Source: Calditrichia bacterium (GTDB lineage: Bacteria > Calditrichota > Calditrichia > RBG-13-44-9 > J075). Taken from it: DNA of 64,000 nt. Below are positions 40,612-50,395 of this stretch, in pieces. How positions within the stretch are numbered: position 1 is the first letter of the stretch; every line of letters starts with the position of its first letter. The notes under the pieces are model-generated. The model ran no database searches, was not told the DNA's origin, and worked only from the letters and a program-made list of their open reading frames with translations. Location: contig JANQQU010000084.1 of NCBI GenBank assembly GCA_028284905.1, positions 124,001 through 188,000 of the forward strand, read 5' to 3'. The position numbers and the translations under genes were made by a program.

Positions 40612-43248
40612 TTATTTAAAAGAGAAATTAATCCCGATGGTCGGCAATAGCGGCAGCATGTTTTGCGGAGAGATGGTATTGACATCATCTTCCAGATCAT
40701 AGTAAATAAACCAAACATTTTTCCGATTGCCGATATTGTAAATTTGCAGATATGGCGCCATTGACCAGCCATCGAACTGTCTTTTGTAAATCAAACTAAA
40801 ATCCATCCGTGCATAGTCCGGCAGGCGGAAAGCATTTATTTCGGTAGGGAAGTAAGCAACATCCGGCGTAAGTGCATTCGGGGATGAGCCGATAAGATAA
40901 CCGGAATTTGGCACCGTGATCGCCTGTCCGGTCGCATACACCAGGCTGGTGCCGATCGTCCATTGGGAACGGTCATTCTGTGGTTTTTTACTCTTTATGC
41001 CCCGGAAGGTATTGCGCAAATCCATGTTTAGCACCAGCTTGAAAGAAGAGCGTCGGTCGTGCCGTGGCGCAAAAGAGCGTCCGCTATTTATCGCCGGGAA
41101 TTTGAATCGGGTATCGGCATAAGTATAACCAATCCAACCGTTTATCGATCCGGCGTCTTTACGATAAATTAACTCGACGCCCCGGGAAAGTCCTTCTCCA
41201 GAGTGAAAAATATTAGCAGTACTTGTATATACGGGTTCACCATTCTCGTCGAAGTAATCTGCCTGATCGATGGCACTTAGATTATTGTTGAGGGTGTAGA
41301 TATCATCATAATTTTTTATATAAAATTCTAATTCCAGCTGTCCCTTCTTTGCGAATGATTTCTGGAAACCCAGGATATAATGAGTGGCGCTGGATGGCTT
41401 TTGAAATTGATTGGCGACCGTCCAGACATCAGCGATAATCGTGCGCGGCACCCGATGGAAATATTGATAGTAAGCGCCGGTGGCGGCTTTGAAACTGGCT
41501 GTTTCACTCAGGCGGAGTTTCGCCGAAAAACGTGGTGCCCAATGCTGGAAATTTTCATCATTCTTAAAAAAGTTGTAGCGCAGGCCGAGCTGGAAATCCC
41601 AACGATTCGTTGGCTGCCAGTTTACCTGTAGATAAGTCGTGTATTGTTGCGGTTTCTGGATGATTTCCGTTCTACCACTGGGAAAACGCTGACGAAATTC
41701 ACTCTTGATATTCTTTTGCTCAAACCCGAATTGCGTCTGCCAACGCTGCGAAAAGAAGTAGGTGAAATCCCCTTTCAGGGTAATGTCGGTAATAGCAAAA
41801 TCGTCCTGCGCGAACAGAAAAATATCGCCCAATGTAAATGTAGAGGAATAACGGGTGCCGGTTACCCAAAAGTTCGCCAGTAATTGCGGATTGAACACCC
41901 GCGTCCAGCGCAAACTGGCCGACTTATTTCCCCAATTGTATTTTAACAAGTTTTCCAGGCGGGGATTATCGGTTTCATGATCGGTGTTGGTTGCCAGGTT
42001 GATATCGAGAACATCGCGCCCGGCGTACCCGCTAATGGTGATTTTATTACGGTCGTCGATGTCAAAAAACGCTTTCAAATTGCCATCATAAAAATAATAG
42101 AGGGGCAGGGAGTCGATCGCTTCTCCCAATAACTGATCGATGTAAGTCCGACGGAATGATGCTGATACGGCGCCGATATCCCAAATCGGCATTTGCACGG
42201 TTGCCTTGGCGGAAAGCAGGCTGATTGTCCCGTTTCCTTCAATCTTTTCCCGGTTGCCATCAAGATTTGTCACATCCAGCACGGAGGATAAACGACCGCC
42301 GTAATTAGCGCCAAAACCTCCTTTGGAAAAGGCGACATGTTTGATTGCCTCGGTATTGAAGGTGGAAAAAATGCCGAAGACATGTTCCGGATTATAAATT
42401 TCCGCCCCATCAAGGAGATAGTGGTTTTGCCCGGGCGTGCCACCACGGACGTAAAGCGCCGCGGAAAGATCGGACTCCGGCACAATTCCCGGGAGCATCT
42501 GTAAGGCACGGAGTAGATCCGACTCGGCCACTTGTGGCACAGCATTTATCTCTCGGGGAGAAAGCTGCACGTTGGAAATCGGTTTTTGATAGAGCTGATT
42601 TCCTGGCGTAAGAGAATCGGCAATGACCTCTACCGCGGTGCCGGGCAATAGTGCCATACTAATCTGAAAATCGGCGACTTTTTTTTCGCCCGGCTGACTG
42701 CTGATTTTCTCGGTAAATCGTTGATAACCGAGATACTCGCAAATTAAGGTGTACTCGCCCGGAGGTATCTTAGGTATGCTGTAATAACCATCGGTATTAG
42801 TGCTGGCACCGACGTTGATTTCCGGGATGTAAACGTTTACACCAATTAATCGTTCACCATTGGCTGCATCGGAAACGAAACCGCTGATGGACATGGTTTC
42901 TGGCGGACGGGGGAGTGGTTTGGCGGGCTGGGGGAAAAGAGCGATTTGCTTCTCCGAATAGATCGTGAAGCCAATTTTACTTGAATTTAAGATCCGCTGA
43001 AGGGCTTCCTCCAGCGGCAGGTTCTGAAAAGAAATACTAACTTTGATATCTTCAACGGTTTTATCCAGGTAGGAAAAACGAATGCCGGTATTTTCGGAAA
43101 TGTCGGCCAAAACCTCCTTCAAAGGAGTGTGCTGATAATTCCCGGAAATGACAACCGGTGTCTTCTTCTGGCCGAATAACACGCCGAAGGCAAACACTGT
43201 TGCAATAATATAAACCAGGAAATTTCTTCTCAACGCTTCGTCCAACAA
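40612..43248 (-). CDS. TonB-dependent receptor with STN signalling domain
   Basis: The 878-residue outer-membrane receptor starts with a signal peptide (about 1-26, FGVLFGQ). An STN domain follows (about 30-105; GNYQHTPLKEVLADISENTGI... LEEALQRIL), used by transducing receptors to contact FecR. Next are a carboxypeptidase-like regulatory domain (about 118-200), a plug (QMLPGIVPESDLSAALYVRGGTPGQNHYLLDGAEIYNP) and a 22-strand-type barrel ending in INFSFK. The start appears to be TTG at 43248, because no ATG exists in the first 100 codons and a stop lies four codons upstream. Its partner fecR follows downstream. Substrate unknown. Confidence 0.92.
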   Translation of the reverse strand: MLDEALRRNFLVYIIATVFAFGVLFGQKKTPVVISGNYQHTPLKEVLADISENTGIRFSYLDKTVEDIKVSISFQNLPLEEALQRILNSSKIGFTIYSEKQIALFPQPAKPLPRPPETMSISGFVSDAANGERLIGVNVYIPEINVGASTNTDGYYSIPKIPPGEYTLICEYLGYQRFTEKISSQPGEKKVADFQISMALLPGTAVEVIADSLTPGNQLYQKPISNVQLSPREINAVPQVAESDLLRALQMLPGIVPESDLSAALYVRGGTPGQNHYLLDGAEIYNPEHVFGIFSTFNTEAIKHVAFSKGGFGANYGGRLSSVLDVTNLDGNREKIEGNGTISLLSAKATVQMPIWDIGAVSASFRRTYIDQLLGEAIDSLPLYYFYDGNLKAFFDIDDRNKITISGYAGRDVLDINLATNTDHETDNPRLENLLKYNWGNKSASLRWTRVFNPQLLANFWVTGTRYSSTFTLGDIFLFAQDDFAITDITLKGDFTYFFSQRWQTQFGFEQKNIKSEFRQRFPSGRTEIIQKPQQYTTYLQVNWQPTNRWDFQLGLRYNFFKNDENFQHWAPRFSAKLRLSETASFKAATGAYYQYFHRVPRTIIADVWTVANQFQKPSSATHYILGFQKSFAKKGQLELEFYIKNYDDIYTLNNNLSAIDQADYFDENGEPVYTSTANIFHSGEGLSRGVELIYRKDAGSINGWIGYTYADTRFKFPAINSGRSFAPRHDRRSSFKLVLNMDLRNTFRGIKSKKPQNDRSQWTIGTSLVYATGQAITVPNSGYLIGSSPNALTPDVAYFPTEINAFRLPDYARMDFSLIYKRQFDGWSMAPYLQIYNIGNRKNVWFIYYDLEDDVNTISPQNMLPLLPTIGINFSFK

Positions 43249-43386
43249 ATAAATCCGGATTCAAAATAGCTACGCTAAAATATAAACCTTTCGAATGTGC
43301 TTAACATACTGTTTTCTGGTGAAATATTCTGGGTTCTGTGGCATATTATGAAAATATATACTGTCAATGTTTGCGATAAAAAATTC

Positions 43387-43573
43387 TGTAACCCCTTCAG
43401 GGTTTGTAAAAAAGTTGCCTCAACCGGGGGCGTGCAGGTACCGCCCCCGGTTGAGATCTGTAACGCCTTCGGCGTATTTTTACCGCAAAGCGGTTACAGA
43501 TTAAAACCCCGGGCTGACGATTTTCCAGCCCTGGGTTTTAATGCTAATAAGGCTTTACCCTGAAAGGGTTACA
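43387..43573. repeat. Inverted-repeat-bounded block of hairpins
   Basis: This 187-base block begins with TGTAACCCCTTCAGGGT and ends with a near-complementary copy (43557-43573; 16 of 17 match). Inside are a perfect 14-bp stem (43419-43432 with 43442-43455), a pair of small hairpins (43463-43475 and 43482-43494) enclosed by TCTGTA/TACAGA, and a 16-base stem with one mismatch (43501-43516 with 43526-43541). It resembles a miniature palindromic element or a structured RNA. Confidence 0.6.
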
Positions 43574-43640
43574 TAAGAAGTGCTACCAATAAATACATAA
43601 ACTACGAAATATGGTAGATCCCCTGATTCTAAAGTAAATA

Positions 43641-44303
43641 TTACTGAACATCCACCAGCTGATTGTTGCTGAAGATCAGCTTCAGATCATCGTAAACCAT
43701 GACGGATTTGCCGGATAAATTGACCACGATATTCGGCTGACCCAGCTTACCAATCACATCGGCCTGCGACATGCCGCCGTTGATCTGGATACTTTCATCC
43801 GCACCAAGCAAGTCCGCTTCATTAGTGGTAAATCCCCGATTGAAAAGTTCCTGCGCTTCTGCCAGGGTATAACCGCGCTTTTCAAATTTCAATCGCAAAG
43901 CATGCTTGGAACCGCCGATCTCTTCAAATTCCACCTTCACTTCATCGTCCCGGGCTTTCACGGAGCGAATGGATATCCGGGAGCCACGATTGAGTACACG
44001 AACCTGGGGCGGATCATCTTCTTTTGCGCTGCGAATACGCACTTCTTCTGCAAAGTCTTCTGCTTTTTCAGATTGGGTTTGACGAGTGCCTACTGTTGCC
44101 CGATAGGAAATTTTTCCTCCGGGATAGATGTTAGTTGCATCGGTGCCATTAAACAAATACTGCACTTTTACAACGTCAATTTTCATGAAAAATTCCTGCC
44201 CTTTCAGGCTGGCTGCCCAATTTTTAACGTCGGGGCTTTGCGCATATCCAACAGTCGTTAGCGCTAGCAATACTGTTAACAATAATCCTGCAAGTCGTTT
44301 CAT
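43641..44303 (-). CDS. Exported protein, SmpA/OmlA-like C-terminus
   Basis: The 220-residue product has a signal peptide (MKRLAGLLLTVLLALTTVGYAQ). The last 45 residues (GGMSQADVIGKLGQPNIVVNLSGKSVMVYDDLKLIF) match the SmpA/OmlA-like motif, in which a G-M-x-x-x-x-V helix is followed by a G-x-P turn and a small beta sheet. The middle part has charged beta strands without a recognised domain. GGAG lies nine bases before ATG 44303; the frame is open to 44375. It is the last gene of the envelope run that starts at 50330. Confidence 0.65.
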   Translation of the reverse strand: MKRLAGLLLTVLLALTTVGYAQSPDVKNWAASLKGQEFFMKIDVVKVQYLFNGTDATNIYPGGKISYRATVGTRQTQSEKAEDFAEEVRIRSAKEDDPPQVRVLNRGSRISIRSVKARDDEVKVEFEEIGGSKHALRLKFEKRGYTLAEAQELFNRGFTTNEADLLGADESIQINGGMSQADVIGKLGQPNIVVNLSGKSVMVYDDLKLIFSNNQLVDVQ

Positions 44304-44386
44304 GATGTCTCCAATTAGATTTTTTCTGCCGGGATAATCCCGGGTTGATTGTCTTCCGTCCGATACTTCGGACATTTTCAGTTGAT

Positions 44387-45130
44387 TTAAAATACAAAGG
44401 CCAGGCCGATATTAAAGGTTAGTAAATCGGTTTGGGATCTGACCGGATCAAGAAAAACTTCGCCATCAATCCGTTCGATGCCGCCCTGGCGTAAATACTC
44501 CGCTTCCCCACCGTAGAGGTAGCGCAATCGTAAATCGAGCATAATTTCTGCCCGTTTATCATAGGGTTCAGCATCCGGATCAGGATCGTGCAGGCGAATC
44601 ATAATACCGCCTCCGCCGCCATAGCTAAAGGCGAAATCGTCGTAGTTGGTGGTCGCTGCGATTTCTTCTTCCTCGAAGAAGCTATTATCCTGAATCGATG
44701 TTCTGGTGAAAAGGTAGTTGAATCCCAGTAAACCATCCAGGTAAGGGCGGATGGCGCCCTTGTCGTTTTGTGCGCGGAGAAAGACAAAACTTTGCAAAAT
44801 GTTATTACTGGTTTCCACATCGACATAAACATCGGGGATGGTTTGGCTAAACGGGACATTGCGAGATTCGCTCCCGTAGATCAAATACCCGAATTCTGCC
44901 CCGAGGGAAAATGGGGATTCGCCAAGACGAAAAGCGAGAAGACCATCAACGCCAAACCCTTCATCGTTGAGGGTTTCTTCGAATTCGCTCTGTGGTAATC
45001 CGGCGGAAAAGGCGATGCCGAATTGTCCCCCCTGGGAAAAAGCGGATTGGCTGCTCAGTAATAAAATCAACACAGCTAACCCCAAATTCCGGGAAAAGGG
45101 GAGGAGAAGTTTCTTAAGTTGTACTGCCAT
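44387..45130 (-). CDS. Outer-membrane beta-barrel protein
   Basis: The 247-residue protein has a signal peptide (LGLAVLILLLSSQSAFSQG, ending near residue 33). Alternating beta strands follow with glycine and aromatic residues (FGIAFSAGLP, FSLGAEFGYLIYGSE, RPYLDGLLGFNY, FAFSYGGGGGIMIRL, LTFNIGLAFVF). The C-terminal Phe after a strand is typical of barrels folded by BAM. The fold matches the small OmpA/OmpX-like barrels (OMP_b-brl). Ligand unknown. It is in the same direction as its neighbours with 83-base and 29-base gaps. Confidence 0.72.
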   Translation of the reverse strand: MAVQLKKLLLPFSRNLGLAVLILLLSSQSAFSQGGQFGIAFSAGLPQSEFEETLNDEGFGVDGLLAFRLGESPFSLGAEFGYLIYGSESRNVPFSQTIPDVYVDVETSNNILQSFVFLRAQNDKGAIRPYLDGLLGFNYLFTRTSIQDNSFFEEEEIAATTNYDDFAFSYGGGGGIMIRLHDPDPDAEPYDKRAEIMLDLRLRYLYGGEAEYLRQGGIERIDGEVFLDPVRSQTDLLTFNIGLAFVF

Positions 45131-45159
45131 TTTTTAACTCCAATTATTCTTTCCAATAA

Positions 45160-45813
45160 TTAAAAATTTAGGGCTAACCCCAACCCTACAGATTGTTTCT
45201 TTAAATCAATTTGCGGCGCCAGGCCAAACTGCATCTGCTTACCATACTTATAACGCACCCGATCGCGTTTTTCTTCAATCGTGCGAATGCCGTGTATAAA
45301 ATCGTAAACAATGCTGCCAACCAGCAGCACGGCACCAGCGGCAATAAGGGCACCACCAGTGCCATCGGGCTCGCGGTAGATTTCCCGTAATTCATAATTT
45401 ATTTCGCCGCCTTCTATCTCTACGGGGATTTGTTCAAAACGACGCTCTTTATCTTCATCTCCGGCATTTAAGGTTAATACTTCAAAATCGGAATCGGGAA
45501 AATCGCCATCTTCCGCCATCGCTACCCCGGAAATAACACCACCGAGGCCTAAAACTGCGCCGCCAAGAATTTTCCAGCCGGTTTTTTTCTCCCCGGCGTA
45601 GAAGTGGATCATGCCGGGCACCGGGATTGCCGCCAGCGCCAAACCAACAGTGAGGCGCCGGTTCATGTCTTTATACTCTTCATAAGTCATCTCGGCCGGT
45701 AGCGGATGTAGGGGAGCCTCATTGAGAATATCGCCGCCTTGCACCTGGGCAAAAGTTTGTTGGGAATACATAGCCATTAAACAAATCAACACCAACCAAT
45801 ATAATCTTTTCAT
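45160..45813 (-). CDS. Exported membrane-associated protein (DUF5683-like)
   Basis: The 217-residue product has a signal peptide (MKRLYWLVLICLMAMYSQQTFAQ), chosen with ATG 45813 because AAGGAG lies just upstream. Two hydrophobic, glycine-rich segments follow: LAAIPVPGMIHFYAGEKKTGWKILGGAVLGLGG (about 57-90) and GGALIAAGAVLLVGSIVYDFIHG (about 152-174). The P-G-x-x-x-F-Y-x-G-x-x-x-x-G-W pattern recalls DUF5683/TM2-like proteins of Bacteroidota. Function unknown. Confidence 0.6.
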   Translation of the reverse strand: MKRLYWLVLICLMAMYSQQTFAQVQGGDILNEAPLHPLPAEMTYEEYKDMNRRLTVGLALAAIPVPGMIHFYAGEKKTGWKILGGAVLGLGGVISGVAMAEDGDFPDSDFEVLTLNAGDEDKERRFEQIPVEIEGGEINYELREIYREPDGTGGALIAAGAVLLVGSIVYDFIHGIRTIEEKRDRVRYKYGKQMQFGLAPQIDLKKQSVGLGLALNF

Positions 45814-45910
45814 TTTTACATCTCCTTCACAATCATTTTTAATACGTTTTAAATAAGTTAAACCCTTGGAAAAATTGGGTAAATGATATAAAAAAGTAAT
45901 GCTTTTTAAT

Positions 45911-46002
45911 CTGTCATTGCGAGGCAGCTTTTTGCCGAAGCAATCTTTATTGTCGCATCCACGAAAGAGATCGCGTCGTCGTTGCACTCCTCGCGATGAC
46001 AG
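45911..46002. repeat. Intergenic repeat, copy A (92 bp)
   Basis: The element begins CTGTCATTGCGAGG and ends CTCGCGATGACAG, so its ends are inverted. Inside it carry GAAGCAATCT and GAGATCGCGTCG. Copy B with the same order lies at 50477-50569. These resemble the common CATTGCGAGG...CTCGCAATGACG intergenic repeats seen in many bacteria. Confidence 0.75.
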
Positions 46003-46035
46003 CTTGCAGTAACTCCTCTAGCAATCTCATAATAC

Positions 46036-46974
46036 TCATTCTTCAATAATAATAATCAGCGTATCTGCCGCAGCAGCGCCGAAACAGCCCATTACCGGAT
46101 AGCCATTTTCATCCCGTAGATTGGAACGTTGCGGATCATTTAGCGGTAACTCGGAAAAAATGTAGCGGCCATATTCCGGGCTGAAAGCTTCGATCGTTAA
46201 TTTTAAAACGATCTCAAAATTTAATCCCCAGAGCAGATCTTTCCCGACGGAGACATTACTATATAATTCTGTCAGATCGTTGTCCCGCGATATAGTGTAC
46301 GACTCGTAATATTCCAGGCCATCTTCAGTAATTTCCTCAAAAGTCATATAGTAGGCAGTAACGGCCGGATCCGATGTCCAAAACAATTCCTTCTGATCGC
46401 TCACATTCATGGTGACGAAATTTTCGGCAAAGTTGTAGAGCGTATCAATAAACGTCACCGGCGGATAAACCGTGGTTACACCAGTAATGGTTTTCTGAAA
46501 ATCCCGGGATTGAATCTCGATGCTGTATTGAGCATAGTTCTCAATCTGAAAATTGGCCGATGCCGGCTTGTAGCCACCGTAAGGAATGCTGATAACTACA
46601 TTGTTGGAATCCACTCGAACGACGCTGTCTGCATTCGCAAAGTATTGAAAATCAGTAACTTCCCCGGAATTCAGATTGGTGACTTTCACCGTTGCAGAAG
46701 TATCCTGAATGAGGGGAATAATCTCATCATCTTCATCGACGATGCCGTCCCCATCATCATCAACACCGTTAAAAACATCTCTGTTGGTAACCGTGCTGGT
46801 TTGGATGATTCTAATGACCGAACTGGCGGGATCATCCTGCTGGAGCAATCCTTCCACTTTTAATTCCGGTTGATAATTGCCGAAGTCATCCCGGAATTCA
46901 CTGATGTCCAACTTCTTTTCGCAGGATAAGCAGAGAATCGCTAAAATGAATAATGAAAATTTAATGTATCGCAT
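46036..46974 (-). CDS. DUF4249 family lipoprotein
   Basis: The 312-residue protein starts with a lipoprotein signal (MRYIKFSLFILAILCLSC, Cys18 acylated). It has the DUF4249 opening PELKVEGLLQQDDPASSVIRI, the strands SATVKVTNLNSG and NYAQYSIEIQSRDFQKTITGVTTV, and a calcium-like loop NGVDDDGDGIVDEDDE. DUF4249 proteins are surface or periplasmic partners of TonB receptors in Bacteroidota; the receptor here is directly upstream. Substrate unknown. Confidence 0.85.
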   Translation of the reverse strand: MRYIKFSLFILAILCLSCEKKLDISEFRDDFGNYQPELKVEGLLQQDDPASSVIRIIQTSTVTNRDVFNGVDDDGDGIVDEDDEIIPLIQDTSATVKVTNLNSGEVTDFQYFANADSVVRVDSNNVVISIPYGGYKPASANFQIENYAQYSIEIQSRDFQKTITGVTTVYPPVTFIDTLYNFAENFVTMNVSDQKELFWTSDPAVTAYYMTFEEITEDGLEYYESYTISRDNDLTELYSNVSVGKDLLWGLNFEIVLKLTIEAFSPEYGRYIFSELPLNDPQRSNLRDENGYPVMGCFGAAAADTLIIIIEE

Positions 46975-46985
46975 TTTGATGACTC

Positions 46986-49355
46986 CTAAAGTTTGAATTC
47001 TATGCCGAATGAGGGTAAGATGGGAAACATGCCAACCGCGCGCACTTCCGAGGGAGATTTATCATGATCCCAGAGATAGGTGAGGACATTGAAGTTGTTG
47101 GTAATGTTCATCACCTGAAAATTGAATTTACCTTTCGCCCCGAAGAGAGAGATATTCCGGCTCCAGGCGATATCGCCACGCATATACATCGGAAAGCGGG
47201 AGGAATGCCTGCTGCCATTGATGTTGATGAGGCTGCCGAAAGGATCATTCGGCTCTCCATCGCCGTGGAATACTTTCGCAACCACCGGCGTATAGGGCTG
47301 ACCGCTGGATATTGTCCAGGACAAGGATAGATGATTATTCTTACTGGCCTGGTAATTGATCGCCAGGTTAAAAGAATGCGGCTTGGAGTAGATTGGGGCA
47401 TAAATTTCCGAAAACTCATTGGCGGTTTTTTCGATAACGCCGTCGCCGTTATAATCAAAGCGCCGTTCCAGGTTTGAGTAAGAATAGCCGAGCCAGCCTT
47501 TGAATCTACCGACTGTTTTCTTGAGGAGGAGCTCGATCCCCCAAACGCGGCCTTCCCCGGAAATGAATTCATCATTTTCGATGCCGGGATTATTATTGGG
47601 ATTATTCGTCAGCACGTTGGAATAGGGTTTATAATAAACCTCCAGTGAGCCGGTAAATCCCTGGCTGAACCACTTTTCGATACCGCCAATGAAGTGCTGA
47701 TTGCGAATCGCATCAAACTCTTCCGGCACTGGCTGCCAGAAATCGACGATGCGCAGCACTTCGTTTTCGTCATTGGTGGTAAAGAGGAACTGGCTGAAGC
47801 GCCCCCAGCTACCTTTAAGCGACAATTGATCAGAGAGCAAATATTTGAAGCCGAAACGGGGATCGAGATAAAGATCGTCATGCAATTGATACTTGGCACC
47901 GCGCAGGCCGAATTGCAGAGACAAGCGGTCGTTGACGGTCCATTTATCCTGCACAAAAGCACTGAAAACATTCGGCTTTTGGTCGATATCGAAAAATTTG
48001 ATTCTTTCCACTTCGAGGTCAAAATTCATCTTCAAGCGCTTCAGGCTCGCGCCGAGAGTCAGGGTATGAGATGGTGAAGCAAACCAGGTCAGTTTTTCCG
48101 TGGCGGAAATATCCCGGATATCATTTTGAATAAGGAAGTTGACATTGCTTACCCGCCCGGTGGCGCTGTCGACTTCGGCGATTTTCAGATCGACATCGAA
48201 ATCAAAACTGGAGCTGGTCAGGGTGAACTCGGAAAGAAATTTCGGTCCGGGAATATAACGCCATTGCAGGCTGTGGGAGTTGTTGCCCCAATCCCAGTCA
48301 AAATCGATGTTGGTGTCAAAATCTTCTTCATCAAAGACGAAGTTGAGGACATCCCGGCCGTTAAAGGTGGAATAGGTAATACGATTTTTTTTGTTTATAT
48401 CGCTGAACACTTTAAACTGATTATCCCAGAAATAATAATCCCAGTCATCGCCTTTATTTCCCAAATCCGCGATCAGGTCGAAGTAGGTTCTTCGGCCTGA
48501 TAGAATCCAGCCGCCTTTGTAGAAAGGGCCTTCTGCCAAGGCTTTACTGCTCAGTAAAGAGATCGATCCCTTTACACTACTAAGGTCCCAGTATTTCCCG
48601 AAAGGCTTGTCTTTAAAGAACTTACCCTGCTTGGAGTTCCCTTCCTTGGAAGTGATGCTCAAAATGGATGAGAGGCGCCCGGGATAATCTGCCGGGTAGC
48701 CGCCGGCAAGAAATTCCGCATCGGAAATAACGTCGGCATTAAAGGTGGAGAAGAGTCCGCCGAGGTGAAAGGGATTGTAGATTTCCGCACCATCGACCAT
48801 AATCAGGTTTTCGTCCGGGCTGCCGCCACGCACGATCAGGGCGGAATTAAAATCGTTTTGGGAAGTAACGCTGGGCAGCTGCTGGATGGCCCGAAAAACA
48901 TCTGCTTCCACAAAAGAGGGAATGCTTTGAATTTCCCGGAAACTGATATTGGTGCGGCTGATTTCCACATCCTTTTCGAAGCGCAATTTCTCCGCTGTTA
49001 CTACGACCTCGCCGCTTTCCACTGCCTGGGGGGAGACTTCAAAATCAAACCGGGTTTCCCCATTTGGTTTAATCAGGATGTCTCTTTCCGCCTTTTCGTA
49101 GCCGATCATGGAAACGACCATTTTGTATTCCCCATGGGGAATGCCAAGGATGACGTAATAGCCATGCACATCGGTGGCAGAACCATATTGACCGCCTTCC
49201 AGATAGACGTTGGCGTAGGGGAGGGGCTCACCGGTATCCTTATCGCGAATATAGCCGGTGATGTTCTTTTCATTGCTCTGTGCAAAAATGGGCGTCCCTG
49301 CCAAGAGGAAACAAAAAAGTATGAGTGTTAATGTTCTGAGTTTGGTTAAAAGCAT
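46986..49355 (-). CDS. TonB-dependent receptor with carboxypeptidase-like domain
   Basis: The 789-residue outer-membrane transporter has a signal peptide (LILFCFLLAGTPIFAQ). A carboxypeptidase-regulatory-like domain (about 30-110; ITGYIRDKDTGEPLPYANVYLEGG) and a plug follow (QQLPSVTSQNDFNSALIVRGGSPDENLIMVDGAEIYNP). The barrel ends in FGIEFKL. There is no STN domain, so it is probably a plain transporter. It is flanked by two DUF4249 genes and is likely in one operon from 50330. Energy comes from TonB-ExbBD; the substrate is unknown. Confidence 0.93.
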   Translation of the reverse strand: MLLTKLRTLTLILFCFLLAGTPIFAQSNEKNITGYIRDKDTGEPLPYANVYLEGGQYGSATDVHGYYVILGIPHGEYKMVVSMIGYEKAERDILIKPNGETRFDFEVSPQAVESGEVVVTAEKLRFEKDVEISRTNISFREIQSIPSFVEADVFRAIQQLPSVTSQNDFNSALIVRGGSPDENLIMVDGAEIYNPFHLGGLFSTFNADVISDAEFLAGGYPADYPGRLSSILSITSKEGNSKQGKFFKDKPFGKYWDLSSVKGSISLLSSKALAEGPFYKGGWILSGRRTYFDLIADLGNKGDDWDYYFWDNQFKVFSDINKKNRITYSTFNGRDVLNFVFDEEDFDTNIDFDWDWGNNSHSLQWRYIPGPKFLSEFTLTSSSFDFDVDLKIAEVDSATGRVSNVNFLIQNDIRDISATEKLTWFASPSHTLTLGASLKRLKMNFDLEVERIKFFDIDQKPNVFSAFVQDKWTVNDRLSLQFGLRGAKYQLHDDLYLDPRFGFKYLLSDQLSLKGSWGRFSQFLFTTNDENEVLRIVDFWQPVPEEFDAIRNQHFIGGIEKWFSQGFTGSLEVYYKPYSNVLTNNPNNNPGIENDEFISGEGRVWGIELLLKKTVGRFKGWLGYSYSNLERRFDYNGDGVIEKTANEFSEIYAPIYSKPHSFNLAINYQASKNNHLSLSWTISSGQPYTPVVAKVFHGDGEPNDPFGSLININGSRHSSRFPMYMRGDIAWSRNISLFGAKGKFNFQVMNITNNFNVLTYLWDHDKSPSEVRAVGMFPILPSFGIEFKL

Positions 49356-49418
49356 TTATTTTCTCCAGTGATTCATGTAATGATTGCTTCCGGAATTCGC
49401 ATGTAGTTCACAATAATT

Positions 49419-50330
49419 TTACTGACCATCCAGCACCTTGAGGTAAACCGTATCCGCGATGATTGAACCAAAGACACCGACGCCATCGCCCGCGATCGGC
49501 AGCAGCGGTTCGTGAAAATTGCCGCCGATCTCTTCGATGTTATCGTAGGTGTTATAAAAATTTCGATAGTTGTCATCTGCAGCAAAAACAATGATTTGGT
49601 GTTCACCATAAAAGTTGAATGCCCACCAAAAGAGCGATAGACCGCTGATACCGGCAGTCATCGGCGTATCTTGTAACTCGATCTCGCTGAAGCGGTAATC
49701 GTTGATATTTTCGAGAACGTCGACAGTATCGGTGCCGAGCGGATTATCGAAAATGAAAGTGCTGGTATCGGCGGCATCCAATGCGAGGACATTAGCCGCA
49801 TAGAAATCCACGCCGGGGGAGCGATTGAAGGTGGCGACAAAATCGATGAGATTATCCTGATTATCCCGTTGCCGATACAGCAGGCTGTCATGGTTTAGTC
49901 CGATGATGGAAAATCCTGACTGGGGAACGGTGGTGATTGAACTGGCTTGCAGATTTTTCCCGTCAATTGTTGCGGCGACATTGATGCGATAGCTGTTTCC
50001 GAATACAATTTCCAGCGCGGCGTTTTCATCCTGAAAAGATTGTAATGCGCTGTTGTAAGTGAGTGGATAGCTGTTACCACTGGTCAGGTCAGTAATCGTC
50101 ACCGCTGCCTCAGATAGATATAGCTGCAGATTGTTCAGATTGGCACCGACAGGAAAATTACGACGGATGATGATATTGCTTACCGCCTGCCCGGGCCGCA
50201 GGTAACCTTCAATGACGATCTTTGGCTGATATTGATCGCTCTCTATAGAAATTGAGCCTTCACCGCAAGAGAGTAGTGTTGCGGCAATTAGCAGATAAGA
50301 AAATACAGGTAAAAATTTATATCTTAACAT
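49419..50330 (-). CDS. DUF4249 family lipoprotein (upstream copy)
   Basis: The 303-residue protein starts with a lipoprotein signal (FSYLLIAATLLSC, Cys22) and the DUF4249 opening PKIVIEGYLRPGQAVSNIIIRR. Strands typical of the family follow (AAVTITDLTSGNSYPLTYN). It is the first gene of the DUF4249-TonB-DUF4249 trio. The candidate ECF promoter lies 66 bases upstream. It is clearly diverged from the second DUF4249 copy. Confidence 0.85.
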   Translation of the reverse strand: MLRYKFLPVFSYLLIAATLLSCGEGSISIESDQYQPKIVIEGYLRPGQAVSNIIIRRNFPVGANLNNLQLYLSEAAVTITDLTSGNSYPLTYNSALQSFQDENAALEIVFGNSYRINVAATIDGKNLQASSITTVPQSGFSIIGLNHDSLLYRQRDNQDNLIDFVATFNRSPGVDFYAANVLALDAADTSTFIFDNPLGTDTVDVLENINDYRFSEIELQDTPMTAGISGLSLFWWAFNFYGEHQIIVFAADDNYRNFYNTYDNIEEIGGNFHEPLLPIAGDGVGVFGSIIADTVYLKVLDGQ

Positions 50331-50395
50331 CTTTCATTTCCTTCGATTTCATCCCGGTTCAATAGTAAATCCATCGGTCGTTTTCGCCTGATACA

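Noticed and set aside
48765-49331. 188-residue frame antisense to the TonB receptor
   Set aside because: Lies entirely within a well-supported receptor gene and has no family features.
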